NCBI GenBank assembly: GCA_005408345.1
Contig: SEMN01000186.1
Coordinates: 806,001-870,000 of the forward strand
From: Macquaria australasica
Lineage: Eukaryota; Chordata; Actinopteri; Centrarchiformes; Percichthyidae
Direction of reading: 5' to 3'
Length of the DNA: 64,000 bases
Both the position numbers and the translations under genes were made by a program. Below the pieces are notes generated by a model. That model had not been told where the DNA came from and searched no databases. It worked only from the letters and a program-made list of their open reading frames with translations. Below, in pieces: positions 46,606 through 59,960 of this stretch; positions within the stretch are counted from its first letter, which is position 1, and each line of letters begins with the position of its first letter.

Positions 46606-47065
46606 GGTGGAATGTAGGCTAACTATATTTATCCAAATTCTGTACTTTAGTACAATTTTGAGATACTTGTACTTTACTTGCATACTTCCATTTCATGCCA
46701 CTTTATAGGCTACTTCTGTTTAACTTAGAGGGAAACATTGTTATTTTTACTCAACTATTTATTTGACAGCTGTAGTTACTAGTTACTTTACAAATTAAGA
46801 TTTATATTCCAAACGTCATCTTATAAAATACAATGCATTGTTATAGATTTAACTGCCCACCACTTTATACAATAGGCTAGTAAAAATTCTACTTAAAGGA
46901 TCAGCAATAATAATCTAATATATTATACACCTTTACTGTACATTTTGTTGATGATACGTATAGTTTTACTCCAGTAACATTTTGAATGCAGATATTTTTT
47001 TAGTGTGGTATAGCAACATTTTATTAAGTAAAGGATTAGAGTATCCCCTTCCTTCACCACTGTGC
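46606..47065 (+). repeat. interspersed repeat, family A (copy 2)
   Basis: Begins GTGGTGGAATGTAGGCTAAC and carries TTGAGATACTTGTACTTTAC, TTAGAGGGAAACATTG, TTAGTTACTTTACAAATTAA-like words and ends near CTTCCTTCACCACTG, the inverse of its start. The matching ends suggest a non-autonomous element with terminal inverted repeats. Confidence 0.7.
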
Positions 47066-47389
47066 AGTGATAGGATACCTGCGGTCCATCGATTCTCTGT
47101 CAGTTTACACAGAACAAGTACTTCTAATTTTGGCTGTTGGCAAATTCCATGACTCTTGCAAAAAATAAAATGTTAGTTAAAATAGGGCATTCATTTTATT
47201 TTCTTAAAGAAATAACAGTGAAAATAGCAATACCATGACAGTATTACAGTTGGTTGCTATGATATAATCAGTAACAGAAAAGACTGACTGAAACTATTAC
47301 ATGTAACATTTTTTGTCACATAATTAATCATTTAGTAGCTATACACAGATACAGTCCTATAAATCCGTTAAAGCCGACACCGCTGTATG

Positions 47390-47560
47390 ACACCTGCGGG
47401 CCCCGCCTTCCCGCAGAATAAAGCTCTACAGCGATTGGCTCTCTTTCTTGTCCTTCTAAAGGTCTGAACACGCCATTGGTTCGTGACATGCCAATCGTGT
47501 TTCACCCTGCAACCCGATTGGCGCGCCCCTCCTCGCGCTCACCAGGAGGCACCGGACGCC
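47390..47560 (+). promoter_or_regulatory. evi5l: CCAAT-clustered CpG-rich promoter of evi5l
   Basis: Four CCAAT-box cores fall within 90 bp: inverted at 47434-47438, 47475-47479 and 47517-47521, direct at 47491-47495. No TATA box. The surrounding 47390-47950 is GC- and CpG-rich compared with the rest of the window. This is the usual layout of an NF-Y-driven housekeeping promoter. Confidence 0.75.
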
Positions 47561-47947
47561 AGCCATTCTGTGTGAGTGAGCCGCAATGATTGACGCTGTC
47601 GTTTACACCGCGTCCCCGCTGAACCGTCGGCTACACCGCGCTGCTGTCATGGTTATTTTAGCGGATCTCTACAGGGAGATTTTTCTCCTCTAATTCAGTG
47701 CGCACACGCACACACACACACGCACACGCAAGCCTCTCCGCGTGCGGGGGGGCCCGCGACCAGCTGTGCGACGCGGCGCTGCCTCCCGGTTGAACGGCGG
47801 CGGTAGGATGGCGCTGCCTCGGACGGTCTCTCTGCGTTTGTCCTCGGCGGTCTATTAAGATTTTAATTAGCCGATAACGACATTTACGACGGACTGGTGT
47901 GGGAGCGGCGACAAACGCACCGCTCCGGTTATGGGAAAGGAGTCCAG
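47560..47947 (+). other. evi5l: 5' non-coding exon 1 of evi5l
   Basis: The CpG-rich sequence ends at AGTCCAG followed by the strong donor GTAAGC at 47948. The next good acceptor that precedes the evi5l start codon is TGCCTCCCTGACAG at 59793-59806. The 5' limit is approximate. It contains a (CA)-rich stretch at 47701-47731. An ATG at 47931 starts only a short upstream frame. Confidence 0.65.
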
Positions 47948-50900
47948 GTAAGCACTTGGGGGGTTTTTATTTGATTATTTGAGGTGTTTATTTTTAAATG
48001 GAATATCAATGTTATCGCGTGGAGCCGACTGACGGGCCCACGAGCTTCTTAGTTTGTATGAAAACTAACAACATAGGCCCGCAGAGTCCTGGTGACTGAA
48101 GCCCCGTCAACAGCAGCTTCATCCGTCGGCTCCATTTATCTCTGTGTAAAATTCCGCCGTACAGCGTGCCGACGGAGACACGGCCCATTCATTAGCCTAT
48201 TAACCATTTTTTATTGCTAAAGCATAGCATGTTGTTCTGTGCCATGTCCATATTGTCTCTCCTCCGCGCCCCGTCCTCGCTTTTAATGTCGTTACACAAT
48301 CGTGTTTATTGTGGGAAGCCGGGATATTTGGTGCCGCAAAGAGGGGATGATGTGTCATTTTGGCCACAGATGTTGATCCACGAGTCGACTGCAGAGCATG
48401 TAGGCCTGTTGTTCAGGCATCTTCAAGCAGCAGCACGCCGGGATAATGAGCTGTCACGTCCAAACAGCCCAGTCTATAGGATTACAGCCTCTTCAAGTAT
48501 GAACATGCAGGACAAAGGATCGAAGGAGTCACTGGCATCATTAATGGAGAACTGTTTTCTTCTGGAACAACAGGGGATTGTTGCTGGATTGGCTACTGTG
48601 TTGTGTCCACCTGTGTGTCTCTATCCACATGTTTGTTGAACTGTCCTAGATAAACACCACAGACACTGACCCTCTGCTAAAATTGTCATTTAAATCAGTG
48701 GTTTTCAGTGTTGTTTTGACCGTTAATGACTGTATCCATCTAATCAGAGAGTGATTTACAGGTAAATTAAATAGGGTTGTAAGACAGAAATCAGCATTAC
48801 TCCAAACCACGAGGACCAGGACTGAAAACCGCTTAGTTAAATGATTCTATGTTTTAAATCTAGGCCAGGCACATATCATTTTTACCTAAGTGGACTAAAA
48901 AGTAGAGAACTGACTTAGTTTTTGGGGTATGATGTTGAAGGATTAAGGATATCCCTGACTAGTCACAAAATGGTAGAGCTCCCTCAGGCACTTATCTTTT
49001 TTTTGGGGGGGGGGGGGGGATATCCAAGGAATGAATTATCTCACTCTGTTGACTGTAATTACGGCTTCATTGCCCCATGACTAAGGACGTACCACTGAGT
49101 AATGGGTTCACCATATCGTCGTATGACATGCAGTGAGATTACTCTCCGGCTTATCTGTGAAATCCACTCACCATGCAAAAGGCATCTCACACACATTTCA
49201 CCGTCAAGGAAACAGGTATCTGATTCTCACATCCTGGTGACCTTGTTTTTAAGTGCCTCAGCCTCGAAACTTCTTCTTTATCTGATCCCACTATCAAATG
49301 CGCGCGCACACACACAAAAGATTGCATGCAACATTTGTGACACGCGAGCACACCCCAGCTTATCCCAGCTAACCTCTTCCTCTGCACTCACTGCTGCTGC
49401 CACATTATTCATCTGTGTGAGAGAGTGGTAAGCTAATAGGCTCAGGACAGTGTCGTCAGGATAAACAGTCTGTGAGTTGTGCGTACACTTGTGTGTGCGT
49501 GCGTGTGTGTGTAGCCTCCAGCAAGAACAGGAGGAGGGATATCATCTCGCAGCCTTCTGCCTGCACTGCACAGTTTGTCTGCCTGCTGCTGTCCAGGTTT
49601 ATTATGGTCTGCCGCTGTGTTTGGTTGTAGAACAGGGCAAACAGGAGTCACATGTCCAGGTCGTAAGTGACTGATTTCCCTTACACCTAAAACAAGATTA
49701 GCCTTTGATAAATTGTGCAAATAAGGGTGAAGCTATGTCTTTTCCCTGACAGATCCACTCCACTAGTGACTTATTCCAGCAATAAAACTTGAGATGAATA
49801 CTCAAAGAGGAGCATTATGACCTTTTAATAAACTTGCATGTGTAACTGCAGTAGGCAGTCGTTATCACATGGAGTGCTGTAATTGCATATGCTCAACGTC
49901 TCTTTGTATGCAACTCTGTTTTCAAGCTTCAAGCCAATGATGCTGCTTGAACACACCAGCGACTGTATCTCAAAAATAAAAGATTCAGTCTCATTGTTAC
50001 TCAGCAGGCTGCGTTTAGCCTCTCATGCTCTTTCTGTTCCAGTGCCCAACAGAAGTGAAACTTGTCATCGTATAAATGTAATCTTTATTAATTGAGGTTA
50101 ATGTAGATGTTTTCCCTAGTGGTGGCTGGGTGTTTGACTTGGGTGCAGTCTATGAATGATTTAGGTCCCTTGGCTACAACTACAACTAACAATTATTTTC
50201 AGTTTTGATTTAATCTGCTGATTAGTTTCTCAGTTGAGCTATTAATCATTTGGTTCATAAAATGTCCCAGAGCCCAAGGTGACGTCTTCAAAATGTCTTG
50301 TTTAGTACAACCAACAGTCCACTCAATTTACTATCACAGAAGACTAAGAAAACCAGCAAATATTCACATTTGAGAAGCTGCAACCAGTTCAGTCAACATT
50401 GTTGCCAATCAATTTTCTGTTGATTGATTAATCTGAGTTGTAAGATCATGCCTCTTCTGTCTTATCTGCGCCAAATGTCCTGCCTGAGTCAGTGTTTGCT
50501 AAATAGCAGCGCCATCCACACAAACGGTGGCCACAGTAAAGTTTTTGCTGTTTAAAAGGTTGATTTTTTGAAAATGAAATATTGTCCCCCTAAAGCCTTC
50601 AGTATCATCTGTCCCGGCTCATGCTTGCCTTACTGGCTGGCGTGCTGGTTGGCTGTTTTGGAGCTGGCCCGGCCTGTGTGCACGGCACTGCACTTCATCT
50701 CCTCTGCTGACACATGGAAACAGAGAGCAGCTTGATGACCTGGCTGCTGCGGTTCAAGCTCACTACAACTGCAGCTCCTGCACAGATCTCCTCTCTCTAC
50801 TCTATTGTTCTTGTAGGCTGCAGGTTTGTAACTGGATCTGTGTCGCCCTGCAGATTTTACACTAACTGAATCGTGAGCTCATTTTCAGACTGCTGCATGT

Positions 50901-51071
50901 TGGATTTATACCAATGTGCAAATTATGTTAAAATAATGAGGCAGAAATATGCATAGGGCCATTATAAATGCTGTAGAGGAACTCTACTCTGAATATTGCC
51001 CTCCTTTCTATTCATTCACCTGTTTCAATAGTAATTTGATCGGTCTCCTTGCCAACATTGTCTCCTTAGGC

Positions 51072-51860
51072 AGTGGTGTAAAAAGTGCTCAGATCCTTAA
51101 TGTAAGTAAAAGTACAACAGTGTAACAATAATCCATTACAACTAAAAGTCCTGCATTCAAAATCTTACTTAAGTAAAAGCAAATAAGTATTATTAGCAAA
51201 ATGTACTTTAAGTATCAAAAGTAAAAGTGCTAGTTCCTCAGTGAGAGATATGTTAGATTAATAGATTATTACTGATGCATTAATGCGTAAGTAGCATTTG
51301 CTGTTGTAGCTTGTTGAGGTGGAGCTAATACTTTTTGTTCAGTTAGGTAGTTTAGTCCATTGGTTTCCAACCTAGGGGTCTGGTAAATCTGAGGGGTCAT
51401 GAGATGATTAATGGGAGAAGAAAGAAGAAAAAATCTTCTTTATCTTTGCTTTATTGTGAAATAATTTGACCTCTTTGGGCCTCAAGCAGTTATTTAAAGG
51501 AAACTCTCGGAGAAGAATGTCTCTTTGGTGGAACCAATAACGACTCACAAACATCTGAAACGTGACAAGGAGCCCCAGCTAGACACTGATTTTTAAAGGG
51601 GTCGCAGTCAAAAAGGTTTGGAGCCACTGGTTTAAACTTTAACAGTGCATTGTATTTTATAAGATTATCAAATGGGTTTTTTTTCTGTATAATCTTAATC
51701 TGAAAAGTAACTGAAGCTATCAGATAAATGTAGTGGAGTAAAAAGTATAATATTAAAGTAGAAGTATAAAATGGCATAAAATGAATATGCTCAGTAAAGT
51801 ACAACTACATCAAAACTGTACCAAAGTATAGTACTTAAGTAAATGTACTTTTTTACATGT
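51072..51860 (+). repeat. interspersed repeat, family A (copy 3)
   Basis: Starts CAGTGGTGTAAAAAGTGCTC, with AAAGTACAACAGTGTAACAA, AAAAGTCCTGCATTCAAAAT and ACTTAAGTAAAAGCAAATAA. A middle portion unlike the other copies (about 51355-51625) appears to be a separate insertion. It ends with AAAGTATAGTACTTAAGTAA. Confidence 0.7.
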
Positions 51861-53231
51861 CCATAGGTAAACTGAGTGGCTATTACTTAACAGTGACGAC
51901 AAATATTTCATAAGCGTTACTAACATGCTTATGGATTTAATTACTGTGATTTCTGAAGCAGTCAGATACCGAGCATTTCATCAGCTAAGTCAAGGTATTG
52001 TTGTTTAAAATGAACATTAGGGAATGATTCACCGCGGGGTGAATCTGTGGGAGTATGATTAACAACACAGACGTGTTACTGAGTGAGAGGCATTTTGAAA
52101 CCTGTGTCGTAACATCGGGCTGTTGGTGATGCTTCCTTTGCACAATCAATCTGTAACGTGACGTGTCCTGTCAGCTAATGGGTCATCAATGTGCCTGTGC
52201 TTCGGAGTAAACAATGTCGAAGTTAAAAGGTTTTTGCAGCTCAAATTAGGTGGCAGCGAAATGTCTTCAGATTGGTTTATTTACAAAGGAAGATTGCTTT
52301 CGTACTCATAGATGCCAGAATGAAGGAGTTTCATTTTGTTTCAGTTGTTTGTGGATTCGTAGTGTTAGACAGTTTCCTCCTCTCACAGCCAATTCTAAGG
52401 CAAACAACAGATGTTTATAATCAGAACGGGTGATTAAACAGCAGCTCGGCTACTGATCACTGTTCGTGACAGCGCAGCTGGAAAAGTATGAAATGAAAAG
52501 ATGATATAATGAATGCAGCCAGAAAACTAATGTCAGTCATTGCTTTGGCATCACATTAAGCCGTGGCTGTGTGCCTGTGGTAGCACCCAGTTTCTAGCAG
52601 TTATCCTCCATGGCACGCTCATGTAATCCAGTTTTGAGATTAGTGAGTGGTTAGTGGATGTTGCAGTCTGTTTTATCATGCATGTTTTTAGTTATAAAAT
52701 ATTAAATAAGCTGAGCAGTATTAGTACTAAAGCACTGACCATTCAGTGGTAGAAAAGAGCAAAATAGTCAAGTAATTGATGGGTTGTGGGGATGGCTATT
52801 TCTAGACAATTTCCTCTCACAGTGGCACTCAGGGGAACCGAATCATCTGGAGAGGGATACTAACTAAATTTAGAGCAGGAAAGCATTAGTCACATAAAGT
52901 GAATGTGGTCTGTAGATTTGGGGAACCTAGTCTGGAAAACATTCGCCGTCAGTGTCGCTTCGATCGCCCAAAATGTGTCTCCTCCTCATTCAGGCTTAAT
53001 GTCACACTAAGTTCCTATTGGACAAATCCCAGAAAACATTTGCTGCAATTACATCTCAATAATCTATACAGTGCAGCTGGTACATGAGGGCTGTTTGGAG
53101 AACAGGCTGTCATTACTGTAATGATGATGCTTGAAGGCTGATGTTCTCAGTGTTAATAGGAAGCCATTCCCAGTACACAGAGACATGAACAAAAACCACT
53201 GTGCTATCAGATTCACTGTAGAATAACTCTG

Positions 53232-53965
53232 GCAGCAGTGGTGGAAGAAGTACTCAAGTAAAAGTACCAATACCACCATTTAAAAATACTCCATTACAAG
53301 TAAAAGTCCAAAATTTTACTTAAAGGAGAACTCCACCAATTTTACACATCAAAGTATGTTTACAGGCCTTGGGGAATACTACTACATGTGAAAAAAAAGT
53401 TATATAAATCCTTTTGTGTCTGATAAATTGCCTCAAGTGATGTCACTTGAGTCAGTTTCAGTTACAAAGAAATACATCTGTGTGGGTGTGGAGTTGGAAA
53501 GCAGTGAGCTTACCAGTCCTCTGTAGCCCACTCCTCATCTCTGCTCGAGGCTACATTAGCCGCTGCTAGCATGACTCTCCCGAATCTCTGACTGAGCTGT
53601 TGGCGGTCGAGTTGCATCGTGGGTAATGTAGGCACCCGGTTTTGACAAGGAAGAAGAATGAGTAGAATCAAAAAGACGATATCTCTGCTGCATCAATTTT
53701 GATCCTTTATTTTCTTAAATTGTCCATCGTGAGTCCAGAATTAAGTTAAGATTTTTTATCTTAATCTGAAAAGTAACCACTAACTATAGCTGTTAAATAA
53801 ATGTAGTAAAAAGTAAAATATTTCCCTCTGAAATGAAGTATTAAGTAGAAGTATCAAGTAGCGTAAAATGGAAATACTCAAGTACTCAAAAGTGCAATAC
53901 TCAAAATTGTACTTTGTAATTTTCAATTGTAAGTACAGTACTTGAGTAGATGTTCTTAGTTACCA
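53232..53965 (+). repeat. family A (copy 4) interrupted by another element
   Basis: The left part, 53232-53320, has CAGTGGTGGAAGAAGTACTC and AAAAGTAAAAGTCC-like words; the right part, 53755-53965, resumes with AATCTGAAAAGTAACCAC and ends TTACCACCACTGTC, the inverse of the start. Between them, 53322-53750 is a different repeat containing GGAGAACTCCACCAATTTTA and AGTTGCATCGTGGGTAATGT. This is a nested insertion. Confidence 0.7.
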
Positions 53966-54909
53966 CCACTGTCAGGCAGATGCTGTTTGGTCATTTAAAA
54001 GCCTGCTTTCATCATACACAAATTGATTGGTATCTGCGTTTAACTTGTCAATATGTCGGCATCAGTGCAGTGAGGAATAATTCCATGCATTGGTTTTATC
54101 TAATCGAGTCATTCCCGTCATGGCTTTCACAAACATTGAGGGAGAGAGCTTTAAGTAGCAGTATCAGAAAAAAACACATTCCTCCTTTACAATGGGACGC
54201 TTTGAGCAACGTCGAGCCCAACAGCAGTCACAAGAACAGTGGGTCCTGCAGATGAATAGTGTGGAAATGAACAGTCCACGTGTCAGTAACCAAACATGAG
54301 GTCAGGAGTTGGAACAACAGCGAGGTTAGCAGCTACGGATTAACGAAGGGGTCGCCTTTAATGTCTAGGCTGGAAGGCCCTGGGGGCGAGACACACACAC
54401 ACACACAGACCGAGGGGGGAGGAGAAGAGGGCGGGGTGACACATCAGCAGGGTCAGGTTCCCTACGAAAACTAGCTGATATCTCAGTTTTTCTTTCATAA
54501 AATGCCGGTCAGGTTTTTCCATTTTTGTGTTTCTATGTTTTTTGGGCCTCTGGGGAAATAATTTACGCCTCAGAGCGTCTGTGATGGCACTGTGATATGT
54601 CTTTGCTTATTTTGCAGACAGGAAATATATGGATGCATCTGTTGTTGGTGGGCGTTGTGATGAGATCAAAGGGGGTATTTGCTTCTTTTCTTTTTCTTTT
54701 TTTTTTTAACCCTCCTTATTTTAATTGCCCCAGGCCAGCTCAACGTCACCAAGCCCAGATGGTGACAGTGAAAAGCTTCTTTGCACCAATGAAAAGTATT
54801 TTGTAAATCAGACACATCCTGCACCAAGGTTTGCATGCTAACCACAGATACGACATTAAAAGCATGGAGGGGCAAAGGGGACGTGGGTTCATGTTGGATA
54901 ACTGGAGGT

Positions 54910-54942
<33 letters not shown>

Positions 54943-57553
54943 AGGGGAGGAAACAATAGCGCTGTCTGTTTCTGTAGACAGTGAGAGCTTGGAGAGGATG
55001 CGTTCAGGCGTGGACTTTACACAATGCCATAGTTGTGCAAGGTGATATCAGTCAAGAAGAGACTAAACATAAACAAACAAAACTGCGCATATATCTATCA
55101 CACAGCAGCACTCATACACAGGTCACACACTAACTGTGCCCATACATGGCAACACACACACACACACATGCTGATGTGGAACTTAAGGAATATAAACATG
55201 GACACAATAAACATGAAGACATGCGCATGCTAAACAGTCACCTTTCATGTGGTGCACACACACTAAACATGCTTGAAAACAAAAATTTTAATGGATTACA
55301 ATGAAACCCGCCTTTTATCTCTCAGTCCTCTGCAGTTTCTCCCAAGTACACAATGACATTAGAGCAAGCCTGCTGTTACATACACAGCAACAGCCAAGCT
55401 CAGGAAATTGGGCTTGTTTTGCTTTGTCAGAGACCTTCACAATGTCCTTCCATTAACTAGTGTGTGTGTGTGTGAGAGAGAGCTTTAGTACCACTCTGCT
55501 GTAGTCCTGCATGACTCACACCTTTAACAGTGTAGCCTGACCACAGTGACACAGCTGAATAGCCCTCTGTAGTGCTGAAATCTCTCTGAAGTATCTCTTC
55601 TTTTGTACTGTCGTCGCTAACAGTAAGATGTTTTCATGGCACTTGTGGGTTTGTTTTTTAAATGCAATTCATCAGCCAGGTATAACAGTTTAATCTGGTG
55701 ACATCCTTATTACAGATTCATGTCCCAAGTGTGTGGTGGCTTTTTAAAAAGCTGAAATACAATTGGCTATTATGCAAGGCTGTGGGTAACAAATGTGGTT
55801 CTCGCAGTTAACCATGTAATATGGATGCAAGCTCTTGGGGGTCTGTGCAGGTAGCTATCCTGGAAGTGGACGTGCTTATTATTTATTTTGCCATAAATCC
55901 AAACTCCCAGCCCAAGTAGTACCACATTCAACACGCTCTATATATAAAGTGACCAGTTTGAGGGTGGCTGTTATGTTATTGATTTTAAAGTTAAGATGTT
56001 GTAAGGTAAGGTGAAAACAGTTCGCTTAGATTTGGCTACTTGTGTGATACACATCTTGGCACTTGCAGCTGCCTGAGAACAGGTTTGATTTTTATTTCAT
56101 CTGGACTCAATTGATGCAGCAAAGTGCTATGATGCAAATTAATACCACAGATTCCTGGATGGATGGTGGTATTCTGTATCACTGAATAAAAGAAGATGGC
56201 TGTGGCAGCTGAGTAAATCCTAATGTGGATCTGCAGTAGAGAGTCAGTCCCCTCAACAGTAACTTAAACTCAGCAGATTGGACCAAATGAAACTCAGGTG
56301 GAGAGATTTGTATATTTTTCTGAAATCCAAACTCGTCTTGTCATGAAGCAGCAGTGAGTGGGGGCTCGGTCCAGAGAGATCCCGTCTCATCAACATTATA
56401 TTGATTCTCACTCTTGTGCCTTTGATTTAAAGTATCACAGACTGGCCAGGATGGTGAACATGAGCCTGCTGTATTCAGCTTTACTGCCCACTCACTGAAG
56501 GGTTTCTGAGTATTGAGATCAAGGTGAAAACATCCACAAGTGTCGAGTACAGTTATACATTTTGTCAGTAATAGAGCTCACCTCAGTCTCACTGCTGGGA
56601 TCGAGGTGAATATATAACTGACAAGGCAGATGCACCACTGCCTGAGGCTCACCCATGTGTCTGATGATGTCAGTGTTAGAAGAAAAGGCAGACTGTCATT
56701 GTCAGTTTTGTGATTGTTGCAGGGAATTAGATCAATTTAGATTCACTTGAGTAAATAACTACTGTATCTGGGAAAATCTGTTCTATAATTGGCTTATGTT
56801 GGTGGAATTACTTTGATATGAAAGGGTCGTTCTTTCAGTTTTGTCTTTTTGATCAAGCCCTTTTACAAATGTGATTGGTCTCATTGGCTTGTTAATGGCT
56901 CTTTTGATTGGGCTGGTTTCTGTGCATGAATGTGCTCCTTGTCTCTTCCCCATGCAGTGTTTTCCCTGTTCAGACTGTTATTATGCTCCTCTCCTCTACT
57001 CTCCTCTTTTCTCCTGCAGGCTGTTTTTCTGCTCTCCTTGTTTTGTGGTATATGTCTGCATCATATGCTTCAAACACTATTGTACAGGCTACTGTATGTT
57101 TCTGTCAACCTTCATGGTTGATTACATGGCCAAAATCAATTCTGCATTGCATTGGTTTTGTGTTTTCTCAGTCAATTCACCGTATTGTTCTTGCTGTTGA
57201 GTATGCTGACTATGACTACACTACAGTGTTTGTGTATGTTGTGGATTTTCTATCTGGGATTTCTCTCTTCTGCCCCTATATTTATTATATTATAGGTATT
57301 ATTCCTGAGTTATTATTAGCTAGTCGTGTGTGTGTGTGTGCCCAGAAGTAATTTCCACAGGGCTCCCCTAGTAAAAGAGCTGCCATCCATAATGCAGAGG
57401 CAGGAGAGTCAGGGGAGTGGACTGTGTCTCCGCATTTTGCTCCCTATTACAGAGCAGCAGCTTGGCCTTTTGCCTCATTTTCCACTGACCATTTGCAACT
57501 CCTCAGCTGCCGCAGCACAGAGAGAGAAATAAGCAGAGTTTGTATATTTATAC

Positions 57554-57577
57554 AGTGTGTGTGTGTGTGTGTGTGTT
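57554..57577. repeat. short (GT)n microsatellite
   Basis: About 11 GT units in evi5l intron 1. Confidence 0.9.
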
Positions 57578-57829
57578 GAGTCTTAATCCTTTTTTCTTCT
57601 CTGGTACCTTTAGTAGCTGCCATATGCAGCCAAGCTCTGGGATGTTTGTTGTGCTCTGGCATGTGTGAAATATTCATGCTGTCCCTTAATATTCAGCTCT
57701 CTGTCTTCTGCATGTATTTGTAAAGATGAATATGATGAGGGAAAACAAAGCGCAGGGTCTAGATGTGCTGTCTAACATTAGCAAGTTAAATGTTGCACTC
57801 AAGACACAAATGCCTGTCCCTTGTACACC

Positions 57830-58100
57830 CTTAAAGGGTAATTCAAGTATTTTTAAACCTGGGCCCTATTTTTATATATTTTGGGGTCTAAATGACTAAT
57901 GGGTACAAAAAGGTTTGGAATTAGTCCAGTTGATCGCCTCAGCCAGCAGCCGTGAAACGGGCTGCAATGGCTGCAATGTAATCCCTGTGGGCAACTGCGC
58001 CCATCAAAGTACATCCAGTAAAAGTGCTTGTTTTTGCCACTGACAGGCTCAGATTGTTATTCTAAGTGTCTAACAACAGACAATACACTAAGCTACGCTT
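57830..58100. repeat. interspersed repeat fragment
   Basis: Contains AAGGGTAATTCAAGTATTTT, AACCTGGGCCCTATTTTTAT, and GATTGTTATTCTAAGTGTCT. The order is one I associate with a common percomorph repeat. Only one copy lies in this window, so it cannot be confirmed internally. Confidence 0.45.
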
Positions 58101-59806
58101 TCTGTACGCCAACACCACAATCTCTTCTCTCCAACTCTGACTCACGTTTCCACCATCGTCTTCCTGCAACAACTCACCTCTCATGAGATTTCAGAGCGAG
58201 ACTTCTGTTTCAGGTGAAACAAAAATGATCTTACTCTTTAACAAAAAGGTCCACCTGTGTAGGGATCCTTTCCATAATGTTGTCAGAAAACACACACACA
58301 ACTATTTTTTTTATCATTTATAAAATTCCCAATCAACCAAGAATCTATTCACTATGCCTTCGGCCCAAACAGTACAGTTCCATCAATTTTCCACTGGCTG
58401 AAAAAGCTTTTTTCTCGTTGTGAAATCACGCCTGAGTTTACATGAGAAGGGAAACAATTACAATCTCCCCAAACTCATCTGTTTCTAACCAGTGGCTTCT
58501 GTGACACCTGCCTTATCTCTCTGAACTCACTCAGTTATTCATCTCATTGATTTATTATCTCTTAATGGACATTTTCCGCTCATGACGTGTGACCACAGCT
58601 GAGTTCTTCCGAAAGCCGTGCAGTCTGGTATTAATTGAGTAACAGTGTATCAGGTCATGTCATGTATGTCATGTATAACACTGCTGACAGGTTCGTTCTT
58701 TTGTATCTCGCTTCTCTCAAATCTCTAGATCACAACAGTTTATTTCACATCAACAACATAGGCATCACTGGGCAACTGTCTATAGTGTGAAGAAAAACAG
58801 CGCTCTGATAGCAGAGTCTGTCTGCAGTGACGGACGCACCGTGATCTCAGTCACGATGATGTCATTACAGTGACTAAGGGCCACTCCTTCAAAGTAGTTA
58901 TTTGATCCAGGGTGTGGAGGGGCATTATTGGCATCTCCATGTGGATTGGACAAGTACGACCAGTTTATTTGTGTTCAGTCCATTAAGCCAAACATGACAT
59001 CTCACATCTTTGCTCCTCCTAATTTTCAAATAAGTGCACAAACTAAAAATGCGAAGGATTAGGATGTTTGTACATGGGGTGGACTACGATGTCTCCTTCA
59101 TTTGTTCATTTGATTGTCTGTTGGAGGTGGGCGCCATTCACCAAAACAATATTGCTATAATTAACAGTGTTATCTTCATATAAAAATGTTCTAGTATTTA
59201 CTGAAGTGAAAAATCACAAGGCAAAAAGTTTAACTATTACAAAATCTTAACATTTTCAATAATACATGTTCAAGTATCTTGGATCTCCAGAAGTTACAGA
59301 TTTTAGTTCAAATTATAGCTTCTGTTTTTAAAAAGAAAAAACCCTATTTTAGTGCAGAACCGTCAAAAAAAATAGTCGACTACAATTTTAATAACTGATC
59401 AAGCAATAAAAAGCTTCTCAAATTTGGGGATTTGTTTTTTCATTCTCTCCGTTTTATATCATTGTAAATGTAATATCTTTGGGTTTAGACTGCTGGTCAG
59501 ACAAAAAAAGAGATTTGAAGACATCACCTAAAGCTCTGGGAAATTGTGATGGGCATTTTAAAGACTAAACAATTAATAAAATATATATAACCGACTGATT
59601 AATCAGTAAGGACAATTGTCTTTTGTTACAGTCCTACTCTTATTTCAAAGATACAAGGCTGGACATATCATGCGGTGTAGCCACAGGTTTTGTACGATTG
59701 GAGGACATATTTGTAACGTTAGTTTTGATGATGACATGTTAACTGCTGCTCCTTTAATTATCTGTGGTCGGTCATTTTCATTCAGCTTTTTCTGCCTCCC
59801 TGACAG

Positions 59807-59960
59807 GTTTGAAGACCTTTGATCGTATTGGCTCCACGGCCAGCCAGGTGGCCAATCAGGCGACAGCCAGGCTCGCTGAGGCGGGAGACCAACAGTGAGA
59901 CTGGAAGACCCTCTTACCACACCCACACTGCTTCACCCATCCCACTCCATCGTCACCGCC
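59807..59960 (+). other. evi5l: 5' UTR part of evi5l exon 2
   Basis: Begins after a strong pyrimidine-rich acceptor. In a frame other than the main one it reads FDRIGSTASQVANQATARLA then EAGDQQ-stop, which looks strikingly protein-like and faintly like the SQMASQVAS stretch near the EVI5 N-terminus. It has no upstream ATG through exon 1. Confidence 0.6.

Larger units (their letters stand above)
47948..59806 (+). other. evi5l: intron 1 of evi5l
   Basis: About 11.9 kb. It holds family-A repeats (51072-51860; 53232-53965 with an insertion), a further repeat at 57830-58100, (GT)n tracts and a 15-base G run near 49005-49019. Several long open frames (for example 48214-48639 and 56908-57351) have no protein-like features and start with non-ATG codons. 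Confidence 0.6.
47931..59822 (+). promoter_or_regulatory. possible spliced upstream ORF of evi5l
   Basis: If exon 1 (ending 47947) joins exon 2 (starting 59807), ATG at 47931 reads MGKESRFEDL and stops at 59820-59822, well before the main ATG at 59961. Such short upstream frames can lower translation of the main frame. It depends on the inferred splice junction. Confidence 0.4.

Noticed and set aside
48214..48639. 141-codon open frame in evi5l intron 1
   Set aside because: It starts with a non-ATG codon, has no recognisable domain and no splice context; best read as a chance frame in an intron.
56871..57351. Overlapping hydrophobic frames of 109 and 147 codons
   Set aside because: Composition is set by a T-rich stretch; two overlapping frames look equally hydrophobic, which argues for base bias rather than a membrane protein.
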